From: Prevotella sp.
GTDB lineage: Bacteria; Bacteroidota; Bacteroidia; Bacteroidales; Bacteroidaceae
Direction of reading: 5' to 3'
Assembly: GCA_029054825.1 (NCBI GenBank)
Contig: JAIDEM010000218.1
Span: forward strand, 1 to 32,420
DNA length: 32,420 bases
Positions 1 to 7,881 of this stretch are shown piece after piece. The position numbers and the translations under genes are program-made. The notes below the pieces were generated by a model, which ran no database searches, was not told the DNA's origin, and saw only the letters and a list, made by a program, of their open reading frames with translations. Position 1 is the stretch's first letter. The number at the start of each line of letters is the position of its first letter.

Positions 1-113
1 ACAAATTATACAAAATAAGCATACGATGATTACCAATGACAAAATTACGGAAATTTTCTGTATTATCGACGATTTTTACAAGAAATTTGACGGGGAAATC
101 AAAAAAAATCCCG
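1..113 (+). mobile_element. IS982-type element, 5' fragment (truncated)
   Basis: These bases nearly repeat 32244-32354 at the other end of the window. They hold the start of an IS982-type transposase from the ATG at 26 (MITNDKITEIFCIIDDF...). The fragment runs off the left edge and is cut at about 113 by an IS30-type end. It carries an A8 run, which keeps the ancestral reading frame (...IKKNPV); the right-hand copy has A6 and is out of frame. The open frame continues through the IS30 end to a stop at 167-169, giving a meaningless 47-aa chimera. The family assignment rests on remembered IS982 N-termini. Confidence 0.7.
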
Positions 114-340
114 TGTATAGAGTCAACCAGCAAGTGCAACTTTGGTACAAAGTTACATATAATATTTGAAAAAGCCCTCATTAGGTGTTGAAAAAAATAG
201 TTTTTCCTTTGGTCTTCTGTTGATTTTGGCCTGGACGTCTTCGGTTTTTCCCGTCCGTGATGGCGCTGATGTCCGTTCCTTTGGGAATGTGTTTTATTAT
301 TATGGCTTGGACATTTGCGGAAAGGCTGTGGGCTGTTCAT
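114..340 (-). mobile_element. IS30-family element remnant (one terminus plus transposase C-terminus)
   Basis: An IS end beginning tgtatagagtcaaccagcaa sits directly against the truncated IS982 fragment. Inside it, on the minus strand, is a degraded IS30-type transposase C-terminus (separate entry). The inner boundary is not visible; recognisable coding similarity fades at about 335. The 28-bp tip recurs at 24648-24675 and, inverted, at 27658-27685. The simplest reading is that an IS30 element inserted into the IS982 copy and most of both then decayed. Confidence 0.65.
153..335 (-). pseudogene. IS30-family transposase, C-terminal remnant (frameshifted)
   Basis: Read on the minus strand, one frame gives a degraded stretch with IPKGTDISAITDGK. 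After a frameshift near 246 the next frame gives INRRPKEKLFFSTPNEGFF, ending in a stop at 153-155. This corresponds to the family pattern (Y/F)xPKGTDF...xNxRPRKxLxxxTPxEVF at the end of the DDE catalytic region. The upstream catalytic part is missing, so no active enzyme can be made. The plus-strand 67-aa ORF at 166-369 is the antisense shadow of this remnant. Confidence 0.65.
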
Positions 341-539
341 TCGCCGTTTTGAATCTACGGACGGATTGAAGATTGATAGCCCGCATAGCCATCTGCTGGT
401 GTCCTTCTCATTTGGAAAAACAACTTCAGATTATTTGTGCCTATTTCCATGCTGACGGATTTCATTATTCAATCGCAAAATTATTTTTTTTGCATTCTGT
501 ATCGTAATTTTACATCTACTTTCCGTAATTTTACATCTC

Positions 540-566
540 TTTCTCGATTATTATATGTACCTTTGC
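540..566 (+). promoter_or_regulatory. Bacteroidota-type promoter for the SGNH hydrolase gene
   Basis: The -7 box TACCTTTG lies at 558-565, about 50 nt before the ATG at 615. The -33 side is weak (TTTC-like). Because the box lies inside the longer ORF that starts at 555, the in-frame start at 555 can be discounted. The preceding 340-540 stretch is AT-rich and shows no gene. Confidence 0.55.
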
Positions 567-614
567 AGGCAAATCGTACTTGCCGGTAGACCTGCATGTC
601 AAACTACAGAAATC

Positions 615-1346
615 ATGAAAAGATTGTTATCGTTATTGCTTATATTCTCTTGTATCGTCTCGGCGTTGGCTGGAGGCAAGCGTTTCCTGTTTATAGGCGA
701 CTCCATTACAGACGGTGGATGGGGCAGGAGTGGAGGGAGCATGGCTTCATCGGAGGAGCGCAATCATAAGGACTTGAACCATATCTACGGCCATAGCTTC
801 ATGATGCTCTGTGCTGCAAGGTGGCAGAGTGATTTCCCGGAAGAGGACACACAATTCTTCAATCGTGGCATATCAGGTAATACTCTGTGCGATATGTCTG
901 CACGCTGGGAGAAAGACGCATTGGGAGTGGATGCCGATGTCGTGACTGTACTCATTGGAACAAACGATGTCAGTATGTATCTGGAAGGTAAGGCCCCGCT
1001 TGATTTTGACCGCTGGGAGAAGGATTACCGTGGCTTGATAGCCGCTTTACGTGAGAGGAATCCACATGTTCAGATAATCCTATGCACCCCTTTTGTTGCC
1101 GATGCTGGGAAGATAGGGAGGGCTGAAGACTTTTCCAAGCGTAAGACGCTGATATCCCGGTGCTCTCAGGTGGTTCGCAAGATAGCGTCCGATACTGGTG
1201 CGGTCTTGCTTGATTATGAAGAGATGTTTGACACCTTGACCCGGAACAACCCGTCGTATTGGATATGGGATGGGATACATCCTACGGCGGCAGGGCATCA
1301 GCGGATGGCGGATATGTGGCTGGATAGATATTCTGCCATAAGGTAA
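615..1346 (+). CDS. Secreted SGNH/GDSL-family hydrolase (esterase)
   Basis: This is a 243-aa exported hydrolase. A signal peptide (MKRLLSLLLIFSCIVSALA) is followed at once by block I GDSIT. The oxyanion-hole glycine of block II lies in RGISGNTLCDM, block III is GTND, and block V DGIHPTAAGH carries the catalytic Asp and His. Family members remove acetyl or acyl groups from polysaccharides or lipids; the substrate cannot be read from sequence, but export from a Bacteroidota cell suggests de-acetylation of glycans. The start at 615 is preferred over 555 because it begins with the signal peptide and lies downstream of a TACCTTTG promoter box. The gene is monocistronic, with a strong hairpin terminator 15 bp after the stop. 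Confidence 0.85.
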   Translation: MKRLLSLLLIFSCIVSALAGGKRFLFIGDSITDGGWGRSGGSMASSEERNHKDLNHIYGHSFMMLCAARWQSDFPEEDTQFFNRGISGNTLCDMSARWEKDALGVDADVVTVLIGTNDVSMYLEGKAPLDFDRWEKDYRGLIAALRERNPHVQIILCTPFVADAGKIGRAEDFSKRKTLISRCSQVVRKIASDTGAVLLDYEEMFDTLTRNNPSYWIWDGIHPTAAGHQRMADMWLDRYSAIR

Positions 1347-1361
1347 TCAAACCGTCAATAT

Positions 1362-1422
1362 TAATGTATAGGATAAAATGCAGCTGTTTTCTGAGATGCT
1401 TTATCCTGTACATTATTTTTTT
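1362..1422 (+). terminator. Rho-independent terminator of the SGNH hydrolase gene
   Basis: Arm 1362-1377 (taatgtataggataaa) pairs with 1400-1415 (tttatcctgtacatta) with one G-U mismatch, and a run of seven T follows at 1416-1422. It starts 15 bp after the stop codon. Confidence 0.8.
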
Positions 1423-1649
1423 GTAGACTTTTACTTGGGCTTCTCCCGGCCATTTTCACGCTCGGCAGAGCAAGTGGACATCCTCTGCCCTCGCTTAATC
1501 AAAAGGTTGCATTATCTTGCCGACATTCTGTCTGTAATGACATTTGGACTTGATGGAAAGATAATCTGGACTAAATGGAAAGGTTGTTTTGCCGAAAAAG
1601 AAATACCTTTGCATCGGAAAATTACAAACCGATTAAAGCAAAGACAATT
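1423..1649 (+). other. Intergenic region with a -7-like promoter box
   Basis: With the terminator this makes about 300 bp without a credible gene. The 91-aa ORF at 1378-1653 starts inside the terminator hairpin, lacks a recognisable domain and is rejected. A TACCTTTG -7 box at 1604-1611 lies about 40 nt before the ATG of the first NTF2-like gene and is its likely promoter; no good -33 box is visible at 19-21 bp spacing. Confidence 0.4.
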
Positions 1650-2033
1650 ATGAGAAGCAAAATTTCCGATTACGATGCAGTGGTGGAAGCTGCAGGTAAG
1701 TTCACCCGTAGTGTTGCGGAAGGCAACAGCAAGTATGCAAAGGAACTGTTCGTTGACGATGCCTGCCTTTTCGGATTCCTGAACGGGACCTTCGAGCGTG
1801 GTAGCATAGAGCAGTTTTACAATAATGTAGACACTGTCGGGGCAGGCGCCGACTTCAAGACACGTGTAGATGTGCTTGAACTGGAAGAGACGCTTGCCGT
1901 TGTCCGGGTACTGGAAGAAGGATGGGGTGGCAGTATCGACTTCACCGATGTCCTGCTGTTGCTGAAAATCGACGGCGAATGGAAATGCGTGGCAAAGGCA
2001 TATAATCAGAATTCCAATACAATAAAGCGGTGA
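1650..2033 (+). CDS. NTF2-like / lumazine-binding-like (SnoaL-fold) protein, cytoplasmic
   Basis: A 127-aa protein of the NTF2-like superfamily, resembling the putative lumazine-binding subgroup. Visible traits are the N-terminal helix (DYDAVVEAAGKFTRSVAEGN), a central FxDDAxLFGFLNGTFERG segment, and the terminal strands VLLLLKIDGEWKCVAKAYN typical of the fold's curved sheet. There is no signal peptide. The start at 1650 (MRSKISDYDAV) is chosen over 1575 because the longer N-terminus crosses a promoter box and is not protein-like. The fold binds small molecules or acts as an enzyme; the ligand is unknown. The stop overlaps the start region of a paralogue, so the two are a translationally coupled pair. 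Confidence 0.75.
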   Translation: MRSKISDYDAVVEAAGKFTRSVAEGNSKYAKELFVDDACLFGFLNGTFERGSIEQFYNNVDTVGAGADFKTRVDVLELEETLAVVRVLEEGWGGSIDFTDVLLLLKIDGEWKCVAKAYNQNSNTIKR

Positions 2034-2044
2034 AGATAATGTCT

Positions 2045-2512
2045 ATGAAGAAACTGCTGGTCGCGGTCCTCTTGCTGTGCACTTTCATGGTTGCAGCAGA
2101 AGCGCAACCGGAATGTGCACAGCAGGGTACGGCATGCGATATGATGATGACGCAACATGCATCGAAAGTGGACGCTGTCTTACAGGCTGTGGAACTCTAT
2201 GCGGAGGCAGGGAGGCAGGCAAGCCGTGATATCGGGCGCGAGGCTTTTGCCGACGGGGCCACGATGTCGTGGGTTGAAAACGGAGCGATAACGACAGTTC
2301 CCATCTCCAGTCTTTACGATGTGCTGGAACAGACTGGTGTGGAGGAAGTGACTTATAAGGTTGAGGATGTAAGTATGGCGGGCAATGTGGCTTTTGTGCG
2401 CATCTCGTCATGGTTCAGCAAATTGGGAGCCTTTAACGACATGTTTACATTGGCCGAGGAAAACGGCAAATGGAAGATTGTAAGTAAGATTTACAGTATA
2501 AAGAAACCTTAA
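2045..2512 (+). CDS. Exported NTF2-like (lumazine-binding-like) protein
   Basis: A 155-aa paralogue of the preceding gene with a signal peptide (MKKLLVAVLLLCTFMVAAEAQ). The mature part repeats the same plan: VDAVLQAVELYAEAG helix, AFADGATMSWVENGAI, then NDMFTLAEENGKWKIVSKIYS. Starts at 2039 (ATG) and 2045 (ATG) are both possible; 2045 gives the cleaner signal peptide. The upstream stop (2031-2033) lies only 11 bp before it, so coupled translation is likely. A cytoplasmic and an exported version side by side suggests the same chemistry or ligand on both sides of the membrane; this is inference. A terminator starts 7 bp after the stop. Confidence 0.75.
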   Translation: MKKLLVAVLLLCTFMVAAEAQPECAQQGTACDMMMTQHASKVDAVLQAVELYAEAGRQASRDIGREAFADGATMSWVENGAITTVPISSLYDVLEQTGVEEVTYKVEDVSMAGNVAFVRISSWFSKLGAFNDMFTLAEENGKWKIVSKIYSIKKP

Positions 2513-2515
2513 ATA

Positions 2516-2547
2516 TTCGCCGGTCTGCAAAATAATATGTATTTTTG
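2516..2547 (+). promoter_or_regulatory. Promoter of the AraC-type regulator gene
   Basis: TTCG (2516-2519), 20-bp spacer, then TATTTTTG (2540-2547), close to the Bacteroidota consensus TTTG-N19-21-TAnnTTTG. It overlaps the perfect inverted repeat, which could also serve as an operator. It rules out the ORF-track start at 2537. Confidence 0.5.
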
Positions 2548-2560
2548 CAGACCGGTTTTT
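2520..2560 (+). terminator. Rho-independent terminator overlapping the next gene's promoter
   Basis: Perfect 13-bp stem: ccggtctgcaaaa (2520-2532) with ttttgcagaccgg (2543-2555), loop of 10 nt, T5 after it. The right arm contains most of a TATTTTTG -7 box, so the same bases can end the NTF2 transcript and start the AraC transcript. Confidence 0.75.
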
Positions 2561-2572
2561 CTGATTGTATAT

Positions 2573-3430
2573 ATGGCAAAGACAGCTAAATTCCCATCCT
2601 CGTTGATAAGCGGCGATTGCACGACATCGTCGCTTGTGCTTGACGGTGGGAGTATAATAGACCAGTGTATTGTGACAGCAGGCGAGAGGGGTACATTCTT
2701 TCTTGAGCAACATCTGCTCTATATCGTGCTTGGCGGTGCGGTTACGCTTACCTGCGGGAGACAGTCATGGACAGTAGGCAAGAACGAGATGATATTGTTG
2801 CGCAAGGCACATAGCGTGAGCTATGCGAAGCAGGGGGATTCCGAGACAGGACTTTTCGAGAGCCTGCTGTTTGCCATAACAGACGAATTACTGAAGGATT
2901 TCCTTACAACCCAGCATGTCACCGTCCTGCCGCAACGGGAAGAGCTCGGAGCGCAGGTTGCTCCCATGAGCGAGCGTCTTGTGGCCTATTGCTGGTCTCT
3001 GTCGCCGTATTTCAATGCTCCCGAGGCTACAAACCCGGGATTGCTGCGCTTGAAGGTCATGGAACTTCTGTATGATGTCATGGACTGCTCCAAGAACATC
3101 TTCAGGCAGATGCTCCAGCTGCGGCAACCTGTCAGGGCGGATGTGCATAGAGTTGTGGAGGATAATTATACATCGCCCATAACATTGGAAGAGCTGGCTT
3201 ACCTTTCAGGCAGGTCACTGTCAAGTTTCAAACGCGACTTCCATAGCATATACAATACGACACCGGCAAAGTGGATTCGTGAGAAACGTCTTCACAAGGC
3301 CATGCTCATGCTGCAGTCTTCACAGCTGTCTGTTGCCGATGTCGCCTATAGTCTGGGCTTTGAAAACCCTACCCATTTCAGCCGCATATTCAAACAGCAT
3401 TTCGGTGTGTCACCCTCAGCTGTAGTCTGA
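2573..3430 (+). CDS. AraC-family transcriptional regulator
   Basis: A 285-aa one-component regulator. Residues about 1-170 form a cupin-like ligand-sensing region (GERGTFFLEQHLLYIVLGGAVTL... with RKAHSVSY). Residues about 187-285 form the double helix-turn-helix DNA-binding domain, with ITLEELAYLSGRSLSSFKRDF as the first HTH and LSVADVAYSLGFENPTHFSRIF with FGVSP as the signature second half. The start at 2573 is used because 2537 lies in the promoter hairpin. Placed directly after the NTF2-like pair in the same direction, it may control them or itself; this is inferred from position. The inducer is unknown. Confidence 0.85.
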   Translation: MAKTAKFPSSLISGDCTTSSLVLDGGSIIDQCIVTAGERGTFFLEQHLLYIVLGGAVTLTCGRQSWTVGKNEMILLRKAHSVSYAKQGDSETGLFESLLFAITDELLKDFLTTQHVTVLPQREELGAQVAPMSERLVAYCWSLSPYFNAPEATNPGLLRLKVMELLYDVMDCSKNIFRQMLQLRQPVRADVHRVVEDNYTSPITLEELAYLSGRSLSSFKRDFHSIYNTTPAKWIREKRLHKAMLMLQSSQLSVADVAYSLGFENPTHFSRIFKQHFGVSPSAVV

Positions 3431-3579
3431 CAGGCGACGGGCGCGGAAACCTGCCGGGAAAGTGGCGGAAGTTCTGTATCTTTGTTGTTCACCTGCTTAT
3501 TCTCACTGATATTCTATTTCCTTGCGCCATAGCATAACTGTCTTGGGTGTTTATTGCTTGCCCTGCACATGGGAATATG

Positions 3580-3658
3580 AAGGGTAACCTTTCGTGCAGC
3601 GAAAGGTTACCCTTGACATGATAAAAGGTCACCTTTCACCACACGAAAGGTGACCTTT
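3580..3658. repeat. Phased palindrome array, four AAAGGTNACCTTT-type units, 22-bp period
   Basis: Four 13-bp near-palindromes start at 3580, 3602, 3624 and 3646, exactly 22 bp apart, each separated by 9 nt of different sequence: aagggtaaccttt, aaaggttaccctt, aaaggtcaccttt, aaaggtgaccttt. Adjacent units also pair with each other (14-bp and 15-bp perfect stems). The array lies between the convergent ends of the AraC gene and nnr. The rest of the 3431-3743 gap has no gene; a TATCTTTG box at 3477-3484 hints at a transcript entering the array. A related array is at 14238-14317. Confidence 0.85.
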
Positions 3659-3743
3659 TGTATACGTATGTGTAAGTGCGTGGTTTTCAGTATAGAAGGA
3701 TGTCGTGGAACTGTGCCGTAACCTGTGCGAAGATGCGCCGGCC

Positions 3744-5258
3744 CTATGTGAGCGAGAGGAACGCCTTGGGCAGAGCCTCTATGATGTCTGTTGCCACGAG
3801 GCTCTCGTAGCCCTTTTCCTTTGCGGCGATGTCGCCGGCGAGGCCGTGGAGATACATGCCCATGACGGCGGCTTCAGCCTGTGTGTATCCGCGCGCCATG
3901 AGGCCTGCGATGATGCCTGTCAGGACATCGCCGCTGCCGGCGGTGGCCATGCCGCTGTTGCCTGTGGTATTGAATATCACGGAGCCGTCGGGCTGGCAGA
4001 GCATGGAGTAGTGGCCTTTCAGGAGGATGTATGCCTGCAGGCGCTGTGCCATCTCACGCGCTTTGGCGAAGCGTTCGTAGTCGCTGTTGTTGTCTGCGCC
4101 GTCCAGACGGTCGAACTCCTTAGGGTGGGGCGTGAGCACCACACCCTGCGGCAACTGCTGCAGCCACGCCTTGCGGCTGCCGAGGATGTTCAGGGCGTCG
4201 GCATCGAGCACCATTGGCGTGCTGGCGCGTTTTATCTGCGATATGAGTGCCACGGCAGTAGTGTCGCGCTGGCCTATGCCGGAACCTATCGCCATGGCGT
4301 TGTAGCCGGTGGTATCGACCGGTTCGGAGAAGCAGTACTCGTCCTTGTCTATATGCACTATCGCCTCCGGGACGGATATCTGCATGATGTCGTAGTTGCG
4401 GTCAGGGATATGCGCCGTCACTTTCCCCACGCCGGAGCGCAGGCACGCCTTCACGGCAAGCACAGCCGCGCCTGCCATGCCGTAGGAGCCGGCGATGACG
4501 AGGGCGTGGCCCATGGTGCCCTTGTGTGCGAAATCGTGGCGTTTTCTTATCAGCGGCAGGAGGTTTCCGCGCTCCAGGACGGTGAACGGCGAGTAGGTCT
4601 TCTCCATCCACTCCTCAGAGAGCCCGATGTCGAGTACCTCCGTCTCTCCGAGAAACTGCTGGCAGTCGGCGAGATACATGCACAGCTTCTTCGTCTGGAG
4701 CGTCAGCGTGAGGCTGGCGCGGATGATGTTCGAGCGGATGTTGTATGTATTGTCCTCTGCCATAAGTCCAGAGGGGAGGTCGATGCTCACCACCGTGCTT
4801 CCGGAATTGTTGATGTAGTTGACCAGCGATGCGAAGCCTCCGCCGAGCGGTTTGTTGAGTCCTGACCCGAAAAGTCCGTCGATGACGAGAGTCTCCTCCG
4901 TGAGAGCCGGCGGGTCAAACTCGTCCTTTACCTCCTGAAACTGCTTCAGGTGTTTGGAGTCCTGCAGTCTTGTCTTGTTTGTGTGACAGTCTTCGCTGAG
5001 GCTGTCCTTTATGTTGAAGAGATATGCCGTGACGCTGTACTGTCTCTCTGCCAGCATCCTTGCCACGGCAAGGGCATCGCCGCCGTTGTTTCCCGGTCCG
5101 GCAAAGACGGTGACGGGAGTCTCGCGTCCCCATCGTCTTGTGATGGCCAGCGTCAGAGCCTTGGCGGCACGCTCCATGAGGTCTATGGATGATATGGGTT
5201 CATGCTCTATGGTGTAGGCATCCAGTTCATGTATCTGCTTGCTTGTAAATATCTTCAT
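3744..5258 (-). CDS. nnr: Bifunctional NAD(P)H-hydrate epimerase / ADP-dependent NAD(P)H-hydrate dehydratase
   Basis: A 504-aa metabolite-repair enzyme. The N-terminal YjeF_N epimerase domain (about 1-215) interconverts R and S forms of hydrated NAD(P)H; GPGNNGGD is at 54-61 and VIDGLFGSGL at 125-134. The C-terminal ribokinase-like dehydratase domain (about 235-500) restores NAD(P)H at the expense of ADP; it shows KGTMGHALVIAGSYGMAGA, VLDADALNIL, LTPHPKEF and the AGSGDVLTGI anion-hole motif (441-444 GSGD). Length and order match the usual fused bacterial protein. It is transcribed away from hpt. The overlapping 386-aa plus-strand ORF at 3705-4865 is a shadow. Confidence 0.95.
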   Translation of the reverse strand: MKIFTSKQIHELDAYTIEHEPISSIDLMERAAKALTLAITRRWGRETPVTVFAGPGNNGGDALAVARMLAERQYSVTAYLFNIKDSLSEDCHTNKTRLQDSKHLKQFQEVKDEFDPPALTEETLVIDGLFGSGLNKPLGGGFASLVNYINNSGSTVVSIDLPSGLMAEDNTYNIRSNIIRASLTLTLQTKKLCMYLADCQQFLGETEVLDIGLSEEWMEKTYSPFTVLERGNLLPLIRKRHDFAHKGTMGHALVIAGSYGMAGAAVLAVKACLRSGVGKVTAHIPDRNYDIMQISVPEAIVHIDKDEYCFSEPVDTTGYNAMAIGSGIGQRDTTAVALISQIKRASTPMVLDADALNILGSRKAWLQQLPQGVVLTPHPKEFDRLDGADNNSDYERFAKAREMAQRLQAYILLKGHYSMLCQPDGSVIFNTTGNSGMATAGSGDVLTGIIAGLMARGYTQAEAAVMGMYLHGLAGDIAAKEKGYESLVATDIIEALPKAFLSLT

Positions 5259-5288
5259 GATTTAGTCAAAATATGTCTTCATACTGTG

Positions 5289-5296
5289 CAAAAATA
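5289..5296 (-). promoter_or_regulatory. -7 box for nnr
   Basis: On the minus strand the sequence reads TATTTTTG about 30 nt before the nnr ATG, matching TAnnTTTG. No clear -33 box is visible. Confidence 0.45.
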
Positions 5297-5323
5297 CAAA
5301 ATTAATGTAAATAATCTGTCCTG

Positions 5324-5347
5324 TTTGCCGTTTTTTTATTAATTTTG
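5324..5347 (+). promoter_or_regulatory. Possible promoter of the hpt operon
   Basis: TAATTTTG (5340-5347) lies about 50 nt before hpt, in the AT-rich divergent region shared with nnr. The nearest TTTG (5324-5327) is only 12 bp away, too close for a standard -33 box, so the exact pairing is uncertain. Confidence 0.35.
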
Positions 5348-5395
5348 TAGCAAATTTTGATTTTGCAACATTAGAAATATACTCGACAGAGACTG

Positions 5396-5932
5396 ATGAA
5401 GGAAATAAAACTGAAGGACAAATCTTTCCGCCTCTCGTTGCCGGAGGCAGACATCCTTGCACGCATCCGTGAGGTTGCGCATGAGATAAATAAGGACTAT
5501 GAGGGCAAGACCCCGCTGTTTCTTGCCGTGCTCAACGGCTCGTTCATGTTTGCCAGCGACCTCATGAAGGAGATTTCGGTAGACAGCGAGATAAGTTTCG
5601 TGAAGCTGGCGTCCTATCAGGGTACCATGTCGACAGGCAAGGTCCATGAGGTGATAGGCATCAACGAAGACCTCCATGGCCGCGACATAGTCATTGTGGA
5701 GGATATTGTGGAGTCGGGCAAGACTATGGTGCAGATGATGGACTCGCTCGCCAACAGGCATCCGGCATCGGTAAGGATATGCACGCTGTTTTTCAAGCCG
5801 TCGAAACTGACGGAGGACGTGAAGGTAGACTACTGCGCATTCGAGATACCCGATGACTTCATCGTCGGCTACGGGCTTGACTACGACCAGAGGGGCAGGA
5901 ACCTCAGGGATATATATACCATCGTGGAATGA
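5396..5932 (+). CDS. hpt: Hypoxanthine phosphoribosyltransferase
   Basis: A 178-aa type I phosphoribosyltransferase that joins hypoxanthine (and often guanine) to PRPP to give IMP or GMP in purine salvage. The PRPP-binding loop VIVEDIVESGKT (99-110) and the substrate region FKPSKL...VDYCAFEIPDDFIVGYGLDYDQRGRNL are typical of bacterial Hpt. Length is normal. It heads a same-strand run hpt-adk-obg-pgeF-M23, linking purine salvage with adenylate balance and ribosome assembly. The gap to adk is 98 bp without an obvious terminator. Confidence 0.95.
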   Translation: MKEIKLKDKSFRLSLPEADILARIREVAHEINKDYEGKTPLFLAVLNGSFMFASDLMKEISVDSEISFVKLASYQGTMSTGKVHEVIGINEDLHGRDIVIVEDIVESGKTMVQMMDSLANRHPASVRICTLFFKPSKLTEDVKVDYCAFEIPDDFIVGYGLDYDQRGRNLRDIYTIVE

Positions 5933-6030
5933 TATGTTGACAGGCCGTGAAGGTCTGGAGAAAAATAGGATAATGACAGGTCGGACATGTCTCTCGCGGC
6001 ATTCCGGCATGTAAAAAAACAAGGTAAAAG

Positions 6031-6603
6031 ATGAAAAATATAGTGATTTTCGGTGCTCCGGGTTCAGGCAAGGGCACACAGAGTGACAAGATTATCGAGG
6101 AATTTGGCGTGGAGCATATCTCCACAGGTGATGTGCTCAGGGCTGAGATAAAGGCTGGCACAGAGCTTGGCAAGACCGCTGCGGAATATATCAATGACGG
6201 CAAACTTGTGCCAGACTCTCTCATCATAGATATCCTCGCGTCGGTGCTCGACGGCAAGGGCAAGGACATCAAGGGCGTAATCTTCGACGGCTTCCCACGC
6301 ACTATAGCCCAGGCGGAGGCGCTTGACGTGATGCTCAAGGAGCGTGGCACAGAGGTCTCCACTGTAATAGGACTGGAGGTTGACGATGCCGAACTGATAG
6401 CGCGCATCATATCACGCGGCAAGACCAGCGGACGTGCCGATGACAACGAGGAGACAGCCAGGAAACGTCTGGAGACATACTACGCCCAGACCCTCCCGCT
6501 GAAGGATTTCTACATCAAGCAGGGCAAGTATGCCAAGATAAACGGTGTAGGTTCGATTGATGACATCTATGCGGAGATAAGCAAGGCCATCAAGGCTTGC
6601 TGA
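6031..6603 (+). CDS. adk: Adenylate kinase
   Basis: A 190-aa enzyme catalysing ATP + AMP = 2 ADP. The P-loop is GAPGSGKGT (8-16). AMP-binding motifs are STGDVLR and DGFPRTIAQAE. The LID is the short form (SRGKTSGRADDNEET) without the four-Cys zinc site, as is usual for Bacteroidota. Length fits the short-type family. It lies in the hpt operon, 55 bp before obg. Confidence 0.97.
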   Translation: MKNIVIFGAPGSGKGTQSDKIIEEFGVEHISTGDVLRAEIKAGTELGKTAAEYINDGKLVPDSLIIDILASVLDGKGKDIKGVIFDGFPRTIAQAEALDVMLKERGTEVSTVIGLEVDDAELIARIISRGKTSGRADDNEETARKRLETYYAQTLPLKDFYIKQGKYAKINGVGSIDDIYAEISKAIKAC

Positions 6604-6657
6604 ACTGTGAAGCCTACATTTTCTCTTAATAAAGGACTATACATATTATAATAATAT

Positions 6658-7851
6658 ATGGAATCGAACTTCGTTGACTATGTCAAGATACAGTGCCGCT
6701 CGGGAAAGGGCGGACGTGGCTCTATGCACCTGCGCCACGTAAAGTACAATCCCAACGGCGGTCCTGACGGAGGCGACGGAGGAAATGGCGGCAGCATCAT
6801 ACTGCGCGGTAACCATAACTACTGGACTCTGCTCCACCTGAAGTATCAGCGCCACTTCTTTGCCGAGCACGGAGGCAACGGCGGCCGCGACAAATGTCAC
6901 GGTACCAATGGCAAGAGCATCTACATTGATGTCCCTTGCGGCACCGTTGTCTACGATGCCGAGACAGGAAAGTTTGTCTGTGACGTCATGTATGACGGAC
7001 AGGAGGTCGTGCTCCTGAAAGGCGGTCGTGGCGGACTGGGCAATTTCCAGTTCCGTTCCGCCACCAATCAGGCACCGCGCTACGCCCAGCCTGGTGAACC
7101 TATGCAGGAGATGACCATAATCATGGAGCTGAAGCTCCTTGCCGATGTGGGACTGGTAGGTCTGCCGAACGCAGGCAAGTCGACACTGCTCTCTGCCGTG
7201 TCGTCGGCACGCCCGAAGATAGCCAATTATCCGTTTACCACCCTTGAACCTTCCCTCGGCATTGTCTCTTACCGCGACCATCAGTCGTTTGTCATGGCAG
7301 ACATCCCGGGAATCATCGAGGGAGCATCGGAAGGCAAGGGACTCGGACTGCGTTTCCTGCGCCATATCGAGCGCAACTCCCTCCTGCTGTTCATGGTTCC
7401 GGGAGATACGGAGGACATAAAGAAGGAGTATGAACTGCTTCTCAATGAGCTCCGCAATTTCAATCCGGAGATGCTCGACAAGCACCGCGTGCTTGCCGTG
7501 ACCAAGTGTGACCTCCTTGACGACGAACTTTGCGACATGCTCCGTGAAGAACTCGCCACGGCTCTCTCCTCCGATGGTGAGGAGGTGAAGATCGTCTTCA
7601 TATCTTCCGTGACAGGAAAGGGCATCGACGAACTGAAGGATATCCTTTGGGCAGAACTCAACTCTGAGAGCAACAAGCTCCTTGACATCACGAAGGACGA
7701 CACTCTTGTACACCGCGACAAGGATATGTCGCGCTTCAAGCAGGAGATGCTCGCCGAGGGTGAGGACGATGTCATCTTCATCGAGGAGGAAGAAGATGGC
7801 GATGAATTTGATATAGAGGAACTTGACGACTACGAGATAGAGGATGTCTAA
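6658..7851 (+). CDS. obg: Obg-family GTPase (50S ribosome assembly / stringent response)
   Basis: A 397-aa GTPase. The glycine-rich Obg fold occupies about 1-160 ([20 protein letters not shown]). The G domain follows: G1 GLPNAGKS (168-175), switch region [12 protein letters not shown]3 DIPG (215-218), and a G4 variant TKCD (282-285) instead of NKxD. The C-terminus is highly acidic ([18 protein letters not shown]), typical of the variable Obg tail. Family members bind the 50S subunit and ppGpp. It lies between adk and pgeF in one operon; the gap to pgeF is 30 bp. The 355-aa minus-strand ORF over it is a shadow. Confidence 0.96.
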   Translation: MESNFVDYVKIQCRSGKGGRGSMHLRHVKYNPNGGPDGGDGGNGGSIILRGNHNYWTLLHLKYQRHFFAEHGGNGGRDKCHGTNGKSIYIDVPCGTVVYDAETGKFVCDVMYDGQEVVLLKGGRGGLGNFQFRSATNQAPRYAQPGEPMQEMTIIMELKLLADVGLVGLPNAGKSTLLSAVSSARPKIANYPFTTLEPSLGIVSYRDHQSFVMADIPGIIEGASEGKGLGLRFLRHIERNSLLLFMVPGDTEDIKKEYELLLNELRNFNPEMLDKHRVLAVTKCDLLDDELCDMLREELATALSSDGEEVKIVFISSVTGKGIDELKDILWAELNSESNKLLDITKDDTLVHRDKDMSRFKQEMLAEGEDDVIFIEEEEDGDEFDIEELDDYEIEDV

Positions 7852-7881
7852 TAGACTACCCTATAGGAAAAGACAACAAGA

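Noticed and set aside
166-369. 67-aa ORF at the left edge
   Set aside because: It starts at TTG and is the antisense of the IS30 transposase remnant.
1378-1653. 91-aa ORF between the SGNH gene and the NTF2 pair
   Set aside because: It starts inside a terminator hairpin, runs over a promoter box and has no domain.
3580-3658. CRISPR array
   Set aside because: Units are only 13 bp with 9-nt spacers, they vary, and no cas gene is near. The pattern fits phased palindromes instead.
3705-4865. 386-aa plus-strand ORF
   Set aside because: It lies antisense to nnr, has a composition typical of a shadow (His/Val/Ala/Arg-rich) and shows no domain.
6646-7713. 355-aa minus-strand ORF
   Set aside because: It is antisense to obg and has no motif; a codon-bias shadow.
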